DNA of 50,611 bases, from the NCBI GenBank assembly GCA_937928795.1, contig CALFWB010000011.1, forward strand, positions 1 to 50,611, written 5' to 3'. How positions within the stretch are numbered: position 1 is the stretch's first letter; every line of letters begins with the position of its first letter. Below, one piece after another: positions 32,959 to 41,975 of the stretch. The notes beneath the pieces were generated by a model, which was not told the DNA's origin, ran no database searches, and saw only the letters and a program-made list of their open reading frames with translations. The position numbers and the translations under genes are program-made. The stretch is from an uncultured Anaerolineales bacterium. GTDB lineage: Bacteria > Chloroflexota > Anaerolineae > Anaerolineales > UBA4823.

Positions 32959-35900
32959 CTAAAACCCTTCCAAGTGCGAGAGATCCGCAACTCCCTCCGC
33001 CAGCGAAACAATCCGTTGGAGCAAGCCCAAACGATTTTGGCGCAGGGTCTGGTCTTCGCACATCACCAGCACCTCATCGAAGAAGCGATTGATTGGTGGG
33101 ATGAGGGACAAGAAAGCGTTAAGAAAGTCATCCACCGAGCCAGGCCGCCGCGGCATGTCCTCCGCCTGCCGCAGGGCATCATAAAGGGCGCGCTCACCCG
33201 CTTCTTGCAAAGAGGCTTCGTCCAGCGGGAAGCGCTCTTTGAACTCTCGCGTGATGCGTACACAACGGGCATAGGCCGGCAGAATGGTGTGCCAATCGGC
33301 GCGAGCAACCCAGCGGCTGAGCTCTTGGATGACGCGTTCGGCAGCAGCAGGGTTATCCCCATGCACTGCCAAAGCCGCTTCGACAACATCATAACGATAG
33401 CCCTGCTCGAGCAAGACGTTGCGCAGGCGTTCGCCGATGAAAGCCCGACAGGTTGTCAAACTCTCGCAGGAAGCCTCAATCGGTAAGAGGGCAGCGGCTT
33501 CTTGCAAGGCTTTCTGGAGCGAGAAATCGATCTTCCAAGCTAACAAGTTTTGCACCAGTCCTAGGGCGGCGCGCCGTTGGGCAAAGGGGTCTTTATTTCC
33601 AGAGGGAGCCAAACCGGCGGCAAACAAGCCGGCTAAGGTATCCAAGCGATCGGCTAAACCCACCACCAAGCCAGCTTTGGTCTTGGGCAGTGCGTCGCCG
33701 GCGAAGCGCGGCAGGTAATGCTCAAAGATGGCTTCGGCAACCGCTGCGCTCTCGCCGCTTTGCAACGCGTAATAACGTCCCATCACCCCTTGCAGAGAGG
33801 TCATTTCAACCACCATTTGGGTAGCTAAATCCGCTTTACATAGGTGAGCGGCGCGTTGGGCAGTTGCCATCTCAGCCTCATTCAGGGCGCACATCTTGCC
33901 GATAGTAACAACCAGTTGCTCAACCCGCTGTGTCTTATCCAGCATCGAACCGAGCTTGGTTTGAAAGGTCAGCGTGCGCAAGCGCGGCAGAAAGCTCTCC
34001 AGCGGGTGCTTGAGGTCTTCGCGCACAAAATAGGCTGCATCGGCAAAGCGGGCGCGGATCACATGCTCATTGCCTTCAATGATCACCTGTGCGCCTTCGC
34101 AGCTTCCATCAAGAGGCGGTTTGTTGGCAACGGTAATGAAATAAGGCAGGAGAGAACCATCCGCTTTCTGGACGGGAAAATAGCGTTGATGCTTTTTCAT
34201 CACCGAAATCAGCACTTCGCGCGGCAATTCAAGGAAAGCAGGATCAAAGGTACCGCGTAGCACGGTAGGGGCTTCCACCAGATTAGCCACCTCGCTCAGC
34301 AACTCCGGGTCAACCTCACCCACTCCGCCCACTTCTTGAGCGAGTTGGCTAACTCCCTCGGCAACTCCGGCTTGGCGTTCCTGCGGGTCGAGCAGGATGC
34401 CTTGACTCTGTAAAAATTGAAAATACGCTTCCACCGAGTCGACTTCCTGTTCGGCAGGCTGGAGAAAACGCAAACCGCGCGTACAAGGTTGGGCGATCAG
34501 ACCGCCATAATCAAAGGCGATAGGCACACTGCCCAACAACGCCATCAGCCAGCGGATTGGGCGCGAAAAGGAAAGCTTGCTCTGATTCCAGCGCATTGAT
34601 TTTTCAAAGCGCAAAGAGGCGATCAAGCCGGGCAAGGACTGGGCAAGGATCGAGGCTGTAGGCTGTCCCTCTTCACGCATTACGGCGACCACGTATTGCC
34701 CACCGTCAATCTCACGAACCGATAAATCGCCCACAGTGAGACCTTTACTGCGAGCAAAGCCTTCGGCTGCTGCGGTGGGACTTCCATCGGGGTTAAAAGC
34801 ACGCGCCGCAGGAGGACCTTTGATCAGGCTCTCGTGATCGCTCTGCCGCTCGGCAAGCCTCTCAATATACACGACCAAACGACGCGGCGTCCCCATGACC
34901 TTGACGGATTGATAAGCCAAACGCAACTCATCTAACCAAGTGGGCAGACGAGAACGCAGTTGTTCAAGCGCGTCGCTCAGGTCTTGAGCCGGCAGTTCTT
35001 CGGTGCCGATCTCCAAGAGAAAGGGCAAAACCGCGCTTTCGGAGGATGGCTTTTCAGGAGCAATGGGCTGAGGGATTTGCTCCCCAGAAGACGAAGCAAA
35101 GCTTACAGCGGAGACCAAGCGCACCTTGCGCTCCAGCCACGGGAACCCTAACGCCTCTCGCTGGGCAAGGTAAGCCTCGGCAACGCGGCGGGAGAGATCG
35201 CGCATCCGTCCAAAGAAGGCTTGCCGTTCGGTGACGCCAATGGCACCGCGCGTATCCAGCACATTAAACGTGTGCGAACACTTCAAGACATAATCATGGG
35301 CCGGTAAGACTAACCCCTGTACTAAACAAGCATTTGCCTCGGCTTCGAAGAGGTTATACATTTGGCGCAGCCGTTCGACATCGGCGATTTCAAAGTAATA
35401 TTTGCTGTGTTCTTGTTCGGCTTGTAAGTTAACATCGCCGTCAGTAAAGGCTTGATTCCACTGGATTTCGCGAAAACTGCTCACCCGCTGTAAGGCGATG
35501 GCGATTCGCTCTAAGCCGTACGTGATTTCCACCGAAACCGGTTCCAAGACCTGCCCGCCGGCTTGCTGGAAATACGTAAATTGGGTGATTTCCTGCCCAT
35601 CTAGCCAGACCTCCCAGCCCAGCCCCCAGGCGCCCAAAGCCGGCGATTCCCAATTATCCTCAACAAAGCGGATGTCATGCTGGCGCGGATCGATCCCCAG
35701 CGCTTCGAGGGAACGCAGGTAAATCTCTTGCGGGTTGCCCGGGTCCGGCTTGAGAATTACCTGAAACTGATAATGCATTTGCAGGCGGTTGGGGTTTTCG
35801 CCATAACGTCCATCGTCGGGACGGATCGAAGGTTCAACATAAGCGACATTCCAAGGCTCAGGGCCTAGAACGCGCAGCGCCGTAGCTGGATTCATTGTAC

Positions 35901-36009
35901 CGGCGCCCACTTGGGTGTAATAGGGCTGCCAGATCAAGCAACCCTCGTTTGCCCAGAAGTCTTGTAATTTTAAGATAATCGATTGAAAAAAGAAATTTGG
36001 TTTCGTCAT
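32959..36009 (-). CDS. glyQS: Glycyl-tRNA synthetase, fused alpha and beta chains
   Basis: 1016 aa. Residues 1 to about 295 are the alpha (catalytic) chain: [52 protein letters not shown] and [21 protein letters not shown] Ser/Pro/Glu-rich linker at about 300-330 leads into the beta chain, which opens with [14 protein letters not shown] and includes [44 protein letters not shown] and the HD-like and anticodon-binding tail ending in [16 protein letters not shown]. The bacterial type is normally an alpha2beta2 complex of separate genes; the fusion is known in a few lineages. Confidence 0.96.
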   Translation of the reverse strand: MTKPNFFFQSIILKLQDFWANEGCLIWQPYYTQVGAGTMNPATALRVLGPEPWNVAYVEPSIRPDDGRYGENPNRLQMHYQFQVILKPDPGNPQEIYLRSLEALGIDPRQHDIRFVEDNWESPALGAWGLGWEVWLDGQEITQFTYFQQAGGQVLEPVSVEITYGLERIAIALQRVSSFREIQWNQAFTDGDVNLQAEQEHSKYYFEIADVERLRQMYNLFEAEANACLVQGLVLPAHDYVLKCSHTFNVLDTRGAIGVTERQAFFGRMRDLSRRVAEAYLAQREALGFPWLERKVRLVSAVSFASSSGEQIPQPIAPEKPSSESAVLPFLLEIGTEELPAQDLSDALEQLRSRLPTWLDELRLAYQSVKVMGTPRRLVVYIERLAERQSDHESLIKGPPAARAFNPDGSPTAAAEGFARSKGLTVGDLSVREIDGGQYVVAVMREEGQPTASILAQSLPGLIASLRFEKSMRWNQSKLSFSRPIRWLMALLGSVPIAFDYGGLIAQPCTRGLRFLQPAEQEVDSVEAYFQFLQSQGILLDPQERQAGVAEGVSQLAQEVGGVGEVDPELLSEVANLVEAPTVLRGTFDPAFLELPREVLISVMKKHQRYFPVQKADGSLLPYFITVANKPPLDGSCEGAQVIIEGNEHVIRARFADAAYFVREDLKHPLESFLPRLRTLTFQTKLGSMLDKTQRVEQLVVTIGKMCALNEAEMATAQRAAHLCKADLATQMVVEMTSLQGVMGRYYALQSGESAAVAEAIFEHYLPRFAGDALPKTKAGLVVGLADRLDTLAGLFAAGLAPSGNKDPFAQRRAALGLVQNLLAWKIDFSLQKALQEAAALLPIEASCESLTTCRAFIGERLRNVLLEQGYRYDVVEAALAVHGDNPAAAERVIQELSRWVARADWHTILPAYARCVRITREFKERFPLDEASLQEAGERALYDALRQAEDMPRRPGSVDDFLNAFLSLIPPINRFFDEVLVMCEDQTLRQNRLGLLQRIVSLAEGVADLSHLEGF

Positions 36010-36252
36010 CGCTAAAAATCCTGAGTTTTCTAACAGATTGTCCCTGTCAGCAGCTCGGTAATGTGACCCTTCCGATCAAAGGTCGACTGGACAAAAATCG
36101 GAATTGACTCCATCGCCTCGCCGAACTTGGGATCACTGCCAGGCGGGTGCGAGCGTGCTCATCTAACCTGTGCGCCGGCGAGCATCCCAATCCGCAACGA
36201 AGCCGTCATGCTATTTTAATCGATAATTGTGGTTGAAGAGCGCCTCCACGCG
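36010..36252. other. Intergenic stretch upstream of glyQS
   Basis: The 648-bp gap from glyQS to the radical SAM gene (36010-36657) contains an inverted repeat (36253-36315) and a decayed palindromic repeat (36544-36574). The glyQS side shows no T-box consensus and no clear promoter. A 27-codon minus-strand frame (36030-36113) is open but has no recognisable relative. Confidence 0.4.
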
Positions 36253-36315
36253 TGTCACTTCGAGCGGAGCAAGAAGCCCTCAAGATTTCTTCTCGCTGCG
36301 CTGGTCGAAATGACA
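36253..36315. repeat. Inverted-repeat element with TGTCA ends
   Basis: A 63-bp imperfect palindrome from TGTCACTTCGAGCGGAGC to GGTCGAAATGACA, with central AGAAGCCCTCAAGATTTCTT. TGTCATTTCGA-type palindromes are familiar intergenic repeats in several bacterial phyla; only this copy was seen here. Confidence 0.65.
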
Positions 36316-36543
36316 GATACGAATTCGAAGCCGAACTTACCATAGGGTAAGGTCTATTCTTGGAAGGTCAAGCTCGGCCTAGGGCAAACCATGTCGTTTA
36401 CTATCATCCCTTTGGCAAGGTTTCGCTAAGCTCAACCCGTCGGCTCACGGCAGCGTCCCCAGCCCTTCATACTAGCGATCCTTGACAAGAAACACAGTCA
36501 CTGGTGGTCTATCGTCTATCAGCTTGTCCCGACTTTCTAGGCA

Positions 36544-36574
36544 CCCTCTGGGAGAAGGATTGGAGATGAGGGGA
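36544..36574. repeat. Degenerate GGGAGAGGGG-type repeat
   Basis: CCCTCTGGGAGAAGGATTGG followed by AGATGAGGGGA keeps the order of the intact repeat but has lost part of the palindrome. Confidence 0.4.
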
Positions 36575-36657
36575 AGACAACACAGCAATCCGAATGGGAT
36601 CAATCCCCACCTCCTCTCGTGGAAGCTCACAGAGCTCTGTTGGCATGAGACAGGGCT

Positions 36658-37611
36658 TCAACCCACCGAGATTTGTTGCAGTGGATAGTGATACCCATCG
36701 CTCAATGCTCGTTTGGCTGTCAAATGCCGTCTGAGATATTGACCGCAATTGCTGCCAATGCGGTTTTCCTCCAAATCCCCAATGGCTAAGATCACTTCAT
36801 AACCGACTGAGCGCAATCGTTCGACCAGAGGGAGAACCTCCGTATGCTGGCGGGGATCAAAAGCCGAACGATAGCCATGTTCATTGGCGCGATAGGTCGG
36901 ATTTAGTGGTGTGATCTTGATCAGGAACTTCTGCGGGGAGAAATAGCGCTTTAAGACACGTTCGTCCACACTCAATCCATCGGTTAATGCAAAGTTCAAG
37001 GTCACTTTGCGGTCGCCGGGCTGAACAAATCGCTCGCCATAGGCTGCCATCTGGGCAAAATCCCACTTTTTCACTGGCATCAGGCGATTTCGGACTTGCG
37101 GGTCGGTGGTATGGATCGAAAACTGGAATTGAAAGGCTCCATTTGGGTAAAGACGTTGCTTGATCTCCAACAAGCGTTCAAAGAAAGCCTCGCGCCCGGC
37201 TGGAGCAATGGTCGAAAGTGAAGGTATTAAACCCGGCGCAGCGTAGCGCGAGGGTAAGGTCTCTAAGACGTCCAAAACCGCCATATTGAGGGCCGGTTCG
37301 CCCATGCGCGCCAGTTGAATCTTAAACTGACGGCTGGGCACTTGCCGATCGCTAAAGCGGCGCGAAACTAAAAAATCGATCTGCGCCAGAATTTCCTCAG
37401 CGCTTAGCTTGCCCTGATACTCTCCCCCGGCGTCACACATTTGACACCCGATCGGACAGCCATACAGGGTAGAGATCAAAAGCACCCATTTTTCATGCCG
37501 CGTCAGTGGCGGTTGGGTTGCCTCCACACACTCCACCATCCTACCCTGACTCAACTCCACAATGTAGACCATGGCAATCTCTTCGTTTCCTGTATAAGCA
37601 ACCACTCTCAT
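36658..37611 (-). CDS. RlmN/Cfr-like radical SAM protein
   Basis: 317 aa. Cys52, Cys56 and Cys59 in YGCPIGCQMCDAGGEYQGKL form the CxxxCxxC cluster site of radical SAM enzymes, followed by LSAEEILAQIDFLV. Later FQFSIHTTDPQVRNRLMPVK and ITPLNPTYRANEHGYRSAF resemble the RlmN strand order, and Cys289 in SNCGQYLR sits where RlmN has the second catalytic Cys (ACGQL). It lacks the longer N-terminal accessory domain of RlmN. It is therefore a paralogue, perhaps a methylase of another RNA or a small molecule. Its ATG overlaps the previous stop. Confidence 0.8.
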   Translation of the reverse strand: MRVVAYTGNEEIAMVYIVELSQGRMVECVEATQPPLTRHEKWVLLISTLYGCPIGCQMCDAGGEYQGKLSAEEILAQIDFLVSRRFSDRQVPSRQFKIQLARMGEPALNMAVLDVLETLPSRYAAPGLIPSLSTIAPAGREAFFERLLEIKQRLYPNGAFQFQFSIHTTDPQVRNRLMPVKKWDFAQMAAYGERFVQPGDRKVTLNFALTDGLSVDERVLKRYFSPQKFLIKITPLNPTYRANEHGYRSAFDPRQHTEVLPLVERLRSVGYEVILAIGDLEENRIGSNCGQYLRRHLTAKRALSDGYHYPLQQISVG

Positions 37612-38498
37612 TTAGACACCTCCAAAATCTGATGATAAATTTGCATAGCGGCTTTCAGTCCGTCACCGACCGCAATCGCTGTCTGACGGTAGATCCCATT
37701 TTGGACATCCCCAATGCGATAAAGCTGCCCGGCTGTTTCTAGCATCACCAACTGTTGGGCGAAGACAGGATTGAGAAAACCCAAGTTCGGCTCGCGACCA
37801 ATGGCGACTAACAGGTAGTCCACATGGCGTGTCTCCGTTTTCCCTGCGCAGGAAAGGGTTAATCGCAATCCTGTTGCCCCTTCAGATTCAACCCAGAGCA
37901 ACTCAGCGTTTGGCGTGTAGCGAATGGTCGGAAGACACTTTGCCCGTTCCCAAAGCAACGCTAAGCATCGCTTTCTTTCTGTACGGTTGAGGATTTCCAC
38001 AGCATTATCGGCTGCAAGATTCAAAGCGTAATCAAACGCAGCATCCCCGGCACCGAGAATGGCGATCTTGGCTTGGTGCGGTTGATTGAGATCAACCACT
38101 TGGTAGAAAATTCTTATCTGGGCGGCTTTTTCTACTATTTGGTCGGGGAGAAGGCGCGGCCGGGTTCCCGAAGCAATAACCAAGAATTCGCAAGCGATTG
38201 TTTGGGTTGAGGTCACCAAATAAAATTGTTTTCCATCCCAATCAACTGCTTGAACACTTTGGGGTAACAGCTCAACGCCGATGGCATAAAGTTGCTCTTC
38301 CATTCGACGGGCAAGGTCTATCCCCTTAATACCGTTAGGAAACGCCGGATAGTTTTCAACCCAATGGGCATTGCGTAAGAGTCCACCAACTGCGCCTCCC
38401 TCCAGGACCACTGTTGGAATTCCACAGCGGGTTAACTGGACGCCAGCCGCAATTCCGCTGGGACCAGCGCCGATAATTGCTACGGTGCAGTGCATCAT
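37608..38498 (-). CDS. Thioredoxin-reductase-like FAD/NAD(P) oxidoreductase lacking the Cys pair
   Basis: About 296 aa. FAD-binding VAIIGAGPSGIAAGVQL at the N terminus, VVLEGGAVGGLL, an NAD(P)-binding ILGAGDAAFDYALNLA near residue 160, and a C-terminal YRIGDVQNGIYRQTAIAVGD for FAD. The CxxC that thioredoxin reductase carries next to the NADPH domain is absent, so electrons must go elsewhere, e.g. to a ferredoxin, a thiol disulfide or an enzyme partner. I chose ATG 38498 (GGGAGGG upstream, ATGA overlap with the hydrolase). Confidence 0.85.
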   Translation of the reverse strand: MMHCTVAIIGAGPSGIAAGVQLTRCGIPTVVLEGGAVGGLLRNAHWVENYPAFPNGIKGIDLARRMEEQLYAIGVELLPQSVQAVDWDGKQFYLVTSTQTIACEFLVIASGTRPRLLPDQIVEKAAQIRIFYQVVDLNQPHQAKIAILGAGDAAFDYALNLAADNAVEILNRTERKRCLALLWERAKCLPTIRYTPNAELLWVESEGATGLRLTLSCAGKTETRHVDYLLVAIGREPNLGFLNPVFAQQLVMLETAGQLYRIGDVQNGIYRQTAIAVGDGLKAAMQIYHQILEVSK

Positions 38499-39175
38499 GC
38501 TTTCCCACCCTCCCTGAGAAGCGCGCAAGCTGCTATCACTTGATGACAAAGAAGCGGTGTAGCAAAACCTTGGGTGAGGTTAAGGAGCGTTGCTTGATGG
38601 TAGAACTCATTGTAGGTTGCCGTCCCATCTGCGAGGAAAAACGTAGCAAAGCCGCGCTGGAAAGCGCTGCGCGCCGTTGTTTCACAACACAAGTGGGTCA
38701 TCACCCCACCGATCACAACCTGAGTGATGCCACTCTGACGCAATTTCTCTTCTAAAGGGGTTCGATAAAAAGCGTCGTATTGGGTTTTGCGGATCACGGT
38801 TTGAGAAAAAGGTGAGAACGCAGGGTGAATTTCAGCCAACGGACCCGAGCGCGTAATCAGGGTATGCCACCAACTGCTCATCAAGGCGGCGTCGTCGAGA
38901 GTGTTCAGGTGTTGTGTGAGAAAAACGGGTTGGTGAATGCGCTCAAAGGCTTGGGCGACTTCAACGAGAGCTGGGAGGATGGCTTCAGAAGCAGGCAAGT
39001 AAGCATGAGATGAAGGATGCAGGAAAACCTGTTGCAGATCGAGCAATAAGAGAGCAGCTTGTGAGGGACAAAAGGGAAGGTAGCGGAGGGTATGAATTTT
39101 CTCCACTCTCCGCAGCATCTTCTGAGCTTGATTGACCCGCTGATCTGAGAGAAAATAGGCAGACTTTCTGGGCAA
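38495..39175 (-). CDS. Isochorismatase-like cysteine hydrolase
   Basis: 226 aa. Catalytic Asp46 (ALLLLDLQQVF), Lys130 (VIRKTQYDAFY) and Cys163 (GGVMTHLCCETTAR) form the triad of the isochorismatase/nicotinamidase superfamily, and the cis-peptide GGVMT is present. Substrate cannot be inferred. The first 30 residues are a family-atypical extension. It begins an operon with the flavoprotein and the radical SAM protein, all joined by 4-bp overlaps. Confidence 0.88.
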   Translation of the reverse strand: MPRKSAYFLSDQRVNQAQKMLRRVEKIHTLRYLPFCPSQAALLLLDLQQVFLHPSSHAYLPASEAILPALVEVAQAFERIHQPVFLTQHLNTLDDAALMSSWWHTLITRSGPLAEIHPAFSPFSQTVIRKTQYDAFYRTPLEEKLRQSGITQVVIGGVMTHLCCETTARSAFQRGFATFFLADGTATYNEFYHQATLLNLTQGFATPLLCHQVIAACALLREGGKA

Positions 39176-39289
39176 GGCTTCTGGCTCCTAGATAAAGCGT
39201 TACGGCTGACTCCTGGGTGGCGAGTTGCACGCCTATTTGGACGATCAACCGTCCGCTCTGCATGGAGTCCAGAACCTGAAACAGTATGA

Positions 39290-39295
39290 ATTATA
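39290..39295 (-). promoter_or_regulatory. Possible -10 box of the hydrolase operon
   Basis: TATAAT on the minus strand, 115 bases before the hydrolase ATG and back to back with the plus-strand box of hpt at 39310. No good -35 was seen (GCGATT at 17 bases). Confidence 0.35.
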
Positions 39296-39309
39296 CCCTA
39301 TTTCTTTGT

Positions 39310-39315
39310 TATAAT
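39310..39315 (+). promoter_or_regulatory. Probable -10 box of hpt-trxA
   Basis: TATAAT 46 bases before the hpt GTG. A -35 resembling TTGACA is not apparent. Confidence 0.45.
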
Positions 39316-39361
39316 CGCCTTCGCCTTCAAAGAAGGATATTTCAGAGATAGGAGTGTAACG

Positions 39362-39910
39362 GTGTACCCAACCCCACCAGAGATCGAACGGATTCTGGTC
39401 ACTACAGAACAAATCGAGCAGCGAGTCGCCGAACTTGCTGAGCAAATAAACCAAGATTACGCTGCGGTAGAACGGCTCTATATCATCGGCATCTTAAAGG
39501 GGGCTTTTATCTTCCTCGCCGATCTAACCCGTCACCTAACCGTTCCCCATGCGGTGGATTTCATGGCTCTCTCCAGTTATGGAAAGACCACCGTTTCGGG
39601 GGCGGTGCGAATCCTGATGGATGTGCGCGAACCCCTTGAGGGACAGCATGTCCTCATTGTCGAGGATATTGTCGACTCGGGTCATACCCTAAACTATCTC
39701 ACCCATCTCATCCATAATCGAAAACCGGCCTCATTGCGCACCTGCGTTTTGGTGCGCAAGCAGCGCAACGGAATCAACGTCACGGTGGATTACCTAGGCT
39801 TCACCATTCCAGATGTTTGGGTGGTCGGGTACGGTTTGGACTACGCCGACCGCTTTCGCACCCTTCCTTACGTTGCCGAACTCAAGCGCGAAGTCTATAG
39901 TCCCAAATAG
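39362..39910 (+). CDS. hpt: Hypoxanthine phosphoribosyltransferase
   Basis: 182 aa purine-salvage enzyme. It transfers ribose 5-phosphate from PRPP to hypoxanthine or guanine. The PRPP motif HVLIVEDIVDSGHTL (about residues 97-111), the ILKGAFIFLADLTRHL loop, ALSSYGKTTVSG and VVGYGLDYADRFRTLPYV are all present. GTG start at 39362, preceded by GGAG. trxA follows 7 bp later. Confidence 0.95.
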   Translation: MYPTPPEIERILVTTEQIEQRVAELAEQINQDYAAVERLYIIGILKGAFIFLADLTRHLTVPHAVDFMALSSYGKTTVSGAVRILMDVREPLEGQHVLIVEDIVDSGHTLNYLTHLIHNRKPASLRTCVLVRKQRNGINVTVDYLGFTIPDVWVVGYGLDYADRFRTLPYVAELKREVYSPK

Positions 39911-39917
39911 GTGAGAG

Positions 39918-40247
39918 ATGGCAGAATTAGAACATATCAATCGGGACAGCTTTCAAAGTCAAGTGCTCGAGTCTATTACCCCGGTCTTAGTGGATTTCAC
40001 CGCTGTATGGTGCGGTCCTTGTAAGATGCTAGAACCCATCCTAAAGGAATTAGCCGACCAGTGGGCGGATAAGGTGCGCATTCTCAAAGTGGATGTTGAC
40101 CAAAACCCTGAGCTTGCTATGCAATACAACGTGATGGGCGTCCCAACCCTGATGCTCTTCCAAGGTGGGAAAGTGTTAGAGCGGTTGAGCGGTTACCAAC
40201 CGAAGGATCGGCTGATGAAGGTTCTCCAACCGCACTTGATTCCATAG
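39918..40247 (+). CDS. trxA: Thioredoxin
   Basis: 109 aa, standard length. The redox pair is in WCGPC (residues 31-35), preceded by VLVDFTAV and followed by the KVRILKVDVDQNPELAMQYN strand-helix and the cis-proline GVPTLMLF. General cytoplasmic dithiol reductant. It may serve the arsenic and peroxide-related genes downstream, but nothing in sequence proves this. Confidence 0.96.
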   Translation: MAELEHINRDSFQSQVLESITPVLVDFTAVWCGPCKMLEPILKELADQWADKVRILKVDVDQNPELAMQYNVMGVPTLMLFQGGKVLERLSGYQPKDRLMKVLQPHLIP

Positions 40248-40265
40248 CGTCCTTCCCTCGGTGTT

Positions 40266-40307
40266 TAGCTTGTGTAAACCCCACACGGGCTGAAGCCCAG
40301 GCTACGA
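40266..40307 (+). repeat. GGGCTGAAGCCC repeat, copy A
   Basis: A 42-bp unit TAGCTTG..AAAC..ACGGGCTGAAGCCCA.GCTACG with a perfect GGGCTGAAGCCC palindrome centre. A second copy follows 32 bp later. Both lie in the trxA-fur gap (40248-40574), which otherwise holds only the promoter and operator of fur. Confidence 0.8.
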
Positions 40308-40339
40308 AAAAATCTGCCTCGGTGCTGTAACATAAGCTT

Positions 40340-40381
40340 TAGCTTGGGCAAACAATCCACGGGCTGAAGCCCATGCTACGG
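40340..40381 (+). repeat. GGGCTGAAGCCC repeat, copy B
   Basis: Same 42-bp unit and orientation as copy A, differing at the T/G after TAGCTTG and at the inner AATCC/CCCAC segment. Confidence 0.8.
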
Positions 40382-40540
40382 AAGGCGGCTTCTTTGTTAG
40401 CAAAAAACGAACAGATGTACTAAATATAAAATTGCTGTCCGACTCTTGCGGTAGCACATCACAGACATGCCCGACGTGAATTCACTTTTGGAAAGCTCTA
40501 GCTGAAGATCGAGCAATAACTCTAAACTTGTGGTAAAATA

Positions 40541-40562
40541 TTATCGCAAAGTTTTGCAATAA
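40541..40562 (+). promoter_or_regulatory. Fur-family operator with adjoining promoter
   Basis: A 22-bp imperfect palindrome, 18 of 22 positions symmetric, with arms TTATCGCAAA and TTTGCAATAA. It begins one base after a TAAAAT -10 candidate (40534-40539), so a bound repressor would cover the transcription start. The TTGCAA-like half-sites resemble the nickel-responsive Nur box of Streptomyces more than Fur, Zur or PerR boxes. Confidence 0.6.
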
Positions 40563-40574
40563 CAGAATTCTGCA

Positions 40575-41003
40575 ATGACTCATTGTCATACGACTCTTCA
40601 ATCTCTCCGCCAACAGGGCTTTCGGGTTACACCGCAGCGGGAAATGATTGTCGAAACCCTAGCCCATAGCGAAACACATCTCTCCGCAGAGGAAATCCAT
40701 CAACGCCTGCAACCGCGCAGTAAAACCCTTAACCTTGCCACTGTATATCGCACGTTGGATTTACTGGTTGAACAAGGATACGCTACTCGTCTAGTGGGTA
40801 AAGGAGGCAAATTTCTCTATGCCACCCGCCAACATAGCCGTCATCTGCATTTGATCTGTCGCAAATGTGGGCGCACTTACCCGGCGGATCTCAAAGGGCT
40901 AGAACCGTTTATTGCCCATCTCAAGCAAACCTACGGCTTTCAGGTTGAGGTCGAACACCTCACCTTTTATGGGGTCTGCCCCAATTGTCTGCAATCTACT
41001 TAA
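40575..41003 (+). CDS. Fur-family metalloregulator
   Basis: 142 aa. The winged-helix DNA-binding half contains GFRVTPQREMIVETLAHSE and NLATVYRTLDLLVEQGYA. The C-terminal half has the metal-sensing HSRHLHLIC, and two CxxC pairs (Cys95/Cys98, Cys135/Cys138) for the structural zinc. It represses in the metal-bound form in known members. Placement 18 bp before the Co/Ni transporter genes and behind its own operator suggests a nickel or cobalt sensor controlling the transporter and itself. No Shine-Dalgarno is obvious. Sequence alone does not exclude Zur or PerR. Confidence 0.88.
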   Translation: MTHCHTTLQSLRQQGFRVTPQREMIVETLAHSETHLSAEEIHQRLQPRSKTLNLATVYRTLDLLVEQGYATRLVGKGGKFLYATRQHSRHLHLICRKCGRTYPADLKGLEPFIAHLKQTYGFQVEVEHLTFYGVCPNCLQST

Positions 41004-41021
41004 TCACAAAAGGAGGTCGAA

Positions 41022-41972
41022 ATGCTGTTTTCATCAACTCCTATGCACATTCCTGACGGCTTCTTATCCACAGCGGTTTCCGTGGTGCTGTGGATCGCCA
41101 GCATCCTCATCATCGCCTACTCCCTGAAACGAGTTGGGAACGAGCTGGGTGAACGTCAGGTGCCCTTCATGGGTGTGCTGGCTGCTGCAATCTTTGCCGG
41201 ACAAATGCTCAATTTCACCGTCGTCGGCGGAACCTCTGGCCATCTGCTCGGCGCAGCTTTAGCGACGATTCTGCTCGGACCCTGGGCTGCAATTATCGTG
41301 ATGACCAGTGTGGTTGCTATCCAAGCCCTGATCTTTCAGGATGGCGGCTTACTCGTCTTAGGGGCGAACATATTCAACATGGCAATTGTCGGCGTAGCCG
41401 TTGCCTATATGGTCTATCGCACCGTCTACCGCTTGAGCGCAGGAAGACGCTGGGGGATCTTTGTGGGTGGTTTTGTAGCTGCCTGGGCTTCGATTGAATT
41501 GGCTGCGCTGGCTTGTGCGTTGCAATTAGCTGCTTCAGGGACATCCCCAGCGAACATTGCCATCCCCGCCATGGGCGGCATCCATGCCCTGATCGGGATC
41601 GGGGAAGGGCTAATTACGGTTGGCGCCTTAGCTTTCCTCTATGCCACGCGGCCTGATCTGCTCACGGCCGGTGAAGGCTTGGCAGTCCAGAGCAGACTAG
41701 TCTGGGGAGCAGGGTTGATGATCGCTCTGCTCTTAGCCGTCTTTTCTCCACTTGCCTCCGCCTACCCTGATGGCTTAGAGTGGGTCGCTGAAGAACATGG
41801 ATTTATCGAGACAGCCCGAGATCCATTGTATGAGATCATCCCGGATTATGTCTTCCCTGGTGTCTCGAACGAAGCCTTAGCCACGATCCTGGCTGGTGTT
41901 GTCGGCACGCTGATCGTCTTCGGGGTTGCTCTGGCGATCGGTTATTCGCGGCGCAAGCGGCAAGCAGCCTAA
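41022..41972 (+). CDS. cbiM: Cobalt/nickel ECF transporter substrate-binding protein CbiM with fused PDGLE domain
   Basis: 316 aa. The N-terminal ~210 residues are CbiM/Nik[18 protein letters not shown] (the Met-His ligands), [21 protein letters not shown], and the [21 protein letters not shown] loop. The C-terminal part ([18 protein letters not shown] plus a last hydrophobic helix) is the CbiN-like PDGLE domain. AAAGGAGG in front of ATG 41022 adds seven residues before MHIPDG, whereas the family normally uses that Met as residue 1 for metal binding. No ribosome-binding site favours ATG 41043. Confidence 0.93.
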   Translation: MLFSSTPMHIPDGFLSTAVSVVLWIASILIIAYSLKRVGNELGERQVPFMGVLAAAIFAGQMLNFTVVGGTSGHLLGAALATILLGPWAAIIVMTSVVAIQALIFQDGGLLVLGANIFNMAIVGVAVAYMVYRTVYRLSAGRRWGIFVGGFVAAWASIELAALACALQLAASGTSPANIAIPAMGGIHALIGIGEGLITVGALAFLYATRPDLLTAGEGLAVQSRLVWGAGLMIALLLAVFSPLASAYPDGLEWVAEEHGFIETARDPLYEIIPDYVFPGVSNEALATILAGVVGTLIVFGVALAIGYSRRKRQAA

Positions 41973-41975
41973 AGA

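Noticed and set aside
36030-36113. 27-codon minus-strand frame upstream of glyQS ([22 protein letters not shown]..)
   Set aside because: The protein-like composition was tempting as a gene remnant, but it has no ribosome-binding site, no recognised relative and stops upstream after a short distance.
36010-36240. T-box riboswitch ahead of glyQS
   Set aside because: I looked for the conserved GGGTGGNACCGCG-type segment and a terminator before the start and found neither.
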